From an archaeon (lineage in GTDB: Archaea; Thermoproteota; Nitrososphaeria; Nitrososphaerales; Gagatemarchaeaceae): DNA of 53,446 nucleotides. The stretch lies in NCBI GenBank assembly GCA_021791695.1, contig JAJYWC010000001.1:1-53446 (forward strand), given 5' to 3'. Below, in pieces: positions 52,129-53,446 of the stretch; the first letter of the stretch is position 1; each line of letters opens with the position of its first letter. The notes below the pieces were generated by a model. The model was given only the letters and a program-made list of their open reading frames with translations, had not been told where the DNA came from and ran no database searches. Both the position numbers and the translations under genes were made by a program.

Positions 52129-52434
52129 ATGGATGTCAAGCCCGTCAAGGGATTGAAGGTCAAAATCAACGCGTCAAGAGAGGCGGTATTCGGCGAAGAC
52201 GGGGTCGAGGTGAAGAAGGTCTCGTCCCCGGTGGGCAGGTCCTCCGCAGGGACACTCACAGGGAGGACCCTCGTCGGGTACGCCGAGGTCGAGATGGCCG
52301 CCATGGACGGCAAGAATCACTGGTACCCGGTCGACCAGATCCTCACCGAGAAGGGCGACAAGGTCGTCGAGGAGGAGGTCGCCATCGAGGTGCCGGAGGA
52401 CGCCGAAGAGGAAGGAGACGGGGAAGAGGAGTAG
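52129..52434 (+). CDS. Small protein with a strongly acidic tail
   Basis: 101 aa, beta-rich body (VKGLKVKINASREAVFG, TLVGYAEVEMAAMDGKNHWY) and an acidic C-terminus (VPEDAEEEGDGEEE). Good TATA-like AATTCTTTAAGC about 35 nt upstream. Family not recognised; acidic tails of this kind occur in chaperone or nucleic-acid partner proteins. Confidence 0.65.
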   Translation: MDVKPVKGLKVKINASREAVFGEDGVEVKKVSSPVGRSSAGTLTGRTLVGYAEVEMAAMDGKNHWYPVDQILTEKGDKVVEEEVAIEVPEDAEEEGDGEEE

Positions 52435-52439
52435 CACCC

Positions 52440-52780
52440 CTCTTCACCTGGGCTTGACTGCTCCGTCGCTGTTTCTCAGTGCTGCAGAAGCTTTCTGTCC
52501 GCGAGGTCACCTGCAAGAGCGTGCTCAACGAGATGGACGGGAGCCGCGAGTACACAGGGACCTTGACATCCTGAAGCGGATGAACTTGGTCAGGGCAGGT
52601 TTCTCGATCTCCTCGGTCCTCGTGGGGACCTGCGGACCCGGCGTCATCTCCATCAGCAGGAGGACGGAGACGCTGAGGAGCCTGGCCGGGGAGGATGCGA
52701 AGGAGGCTGATGCGCAACCTCGGCTTCGAACCGATTGAGAATGTCTTCGACTTGAAGCGGCAGGGACCGACCGACGAGCA
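52440..52780 (+). pseudogene. Remnant of an SplB-like radical SAM gene
   Basis: LQKLSVREVTCKSVLN in one frame resembles the very N-terminus of SplB-like radical SAM proteins. A second piece in another frame, HRDLDILKRMNLVRAGFSIS followed by RRTETLRSLAGED, fits their middle. The CxxxCxxC cluster motif between them is missing. So a large deletion plus frameshift has destroyed the gene. Confidence 0.5.
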
Positions 52781-52846
52781 CCTACCGTGGAGCGAGACGC
52801 CCCATAAGCTAAAATCACCATCGGCTGCGGTGCCTGCGGATTGAGT

Positions 52847-53446
52847 TTGGAGGACCACAGATTACCCACGGTGTCCGAGATAGAGGCGGCGCGCGAAAGG
52901 ATATCCGGGGTCGCGGTGCAGACCCCGCTGGTCGATTCGCCCTCGCTCTCCAGGAGGTTCGGCAGGGAGGTCTACCTGAAGCTGGAGTGCTTCCAGCCGA
53001 TCAGGGTCTTCAAGATCAGGGGAGCGTACAACAAGCTATCGCAGACGAAAGAGGACAGCGTCGTCGCGGTCTCTTCGGGGAATCACGGCATGGCAACCGC
53101 TTTCTCCGCTAGGGCGTTCGGTAAGAGCTGTACCGTGATCCTACCAGAGAACCCCGTCCAGGAAAAGGCCGATGCGATAGCGGAATATGGAGCCAAGATC
53201 CTGAAGTACGGCAAGTATCACAACGAGCGGGAGGCCAAGGCGGTGGAGCTGGTCAAGGAGACGGGGGCGGCTCTCATTCACCCGTTCAACGACCCGGCGG
53301 TGATCGCCGGGCAGGGTACCTGCGGTCTTGAGATGGCCGAGCAGCTTTCGCAGTTCGACTCGGTCGTCGTCCCGGTCGGAGGAGGGGGGCTCATATCGGG
53401 GGTAGCCATAGCCCTGAAGGCAAAGAAACCGGGCGTCAAGGTCTTC
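52847..53446 (+). CDS. Threonine/serine dehydratase-like PLP enzyme (partial)
   Basis: N-terminal 200 codons of a fold type II PLP enzyme, cut by the window end. PLP Lys in RVFKIRGAYNKLSQ, then VVAVSSGNHGMATAFSARAF, HPFNDPAVIAGQGTCGLEMA and VVVPVGGGGLISGVAIA (phosphate loop). Matches threonine dehydratase (IlvA/TdcB) or serine racemase. TTG at 52847 is the chosen start; TTG 52841 and GTG 52871 also fit. Confidence 0.9.
   Translation, partial: MEDHRLPTVSEIEAARERISGVAVQTPLVDSPSLSRRFGREVYLKLECFQPIRVFKIRGAYNKLSQTKEDSVVAVSSGNHGMATAFSARAFGKSCTVILPENPVQEKADAIAEYGAKILKYGKYHNEREAKAVELVKETGAALIHPFNDPAVIAGQGTCGLEMAEQLSQFDSVVVPVGGGGLISGVAIALKAKKPGVKVF

Overview
The window looks archaeal. It carries a group II chaperonin (thermosome) gene, a geranylgeranyl-reductase-type flavoprotein of archaeal lipid synthesis, tRNA genes with bulge-helix-bulge introns, an F420/flavin-type LLM oxidoreductase, TATA-box promoters with very short leaders, and a NuoABCD block typical of archaeal complex I. 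High GC, the Nuo and citrate synthase sequences, and an acid-type S53 protease suggest a TACK archaeon, perhaps a non-ammonia-oxidising Nitrososphaeria relative from acidic soil. That placement is inference; no rRNA gene is present.

Layout. 1-8.5 kb: a LAGLIDADG endonuclease gene, then nuoD, nuoC, nuoB and nuoA (read right to left), citrate synthase, and a divergent geranylgeranyl reductase. NuoB is split by two full inteins, each placed exactly at a cysteine that binds the iron-sulfur cluster. The reductase is interrupted by a roughly 384-nt insertion carrying an HNH endonuclease in another frame. 8.6-18.1 kb: a decayed accessory region. It holds an unusual 260-nt tRNA locus, fragments of malate:quinone oxidoreductase and glutamate dehydrogenase, a VapBC toxin-antitoxin pair, broken type IV secretion/conjugation ATPase genes, a ribbon-helix-helix gene behind three spaced palindromes, secreted proteins, winged-helix regulators, and an integrase remnant next to tRNA-Arg. 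18.2-30 kb: a DUF4129/MoxR/DUF58 membrane cluster, an alpha/beta-hydrolase pseudogene, an ArsR-type regulator, a TatA/B protein, proline dehydrogenase facing a prolidase, PolX, tRNA-Leu and a short-chain dehydrogenase.

30-49.5 kb: a giant sedolisin protease, then a catabolic island. The island holds clear homologues of LsrF (autoinducer-2 thiolase) and LsrK (autoinducer-2 kinase), with a VOC-fold protein, a 2-hydroxyacid dehydrogenase, a DAO-type FAD oxidase and an APC permease. Beyond these a rightward set encodes a short-chain dehydrogenase, a cyclase-family hydrolase, a D-serine dehydratase/D-threonine aldolase-like enzyme, an LLM oxidoreductase, a TIM-barrel isomerase, a metallo-beta-lactamase-fold hydrolase, a Nudix-like protein and an MFS transporter. 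49.5-53.4 kb: thermosome gene with a 21-bp palindrome at its promoter, a pterin dehydratase, two small proteins, a radical-SAM remnant and the start of a threonine dehydratase cut by the window end.

The most notable points are the twin NuoB inteins, the HNH insertion in the lipid reductase, the Lsr-like kinase/thiolase island in an archaeon, the decayed integrative element beside tRNA-Arg, and a tRNA-Arg whose intron geometry implies C at position 33.
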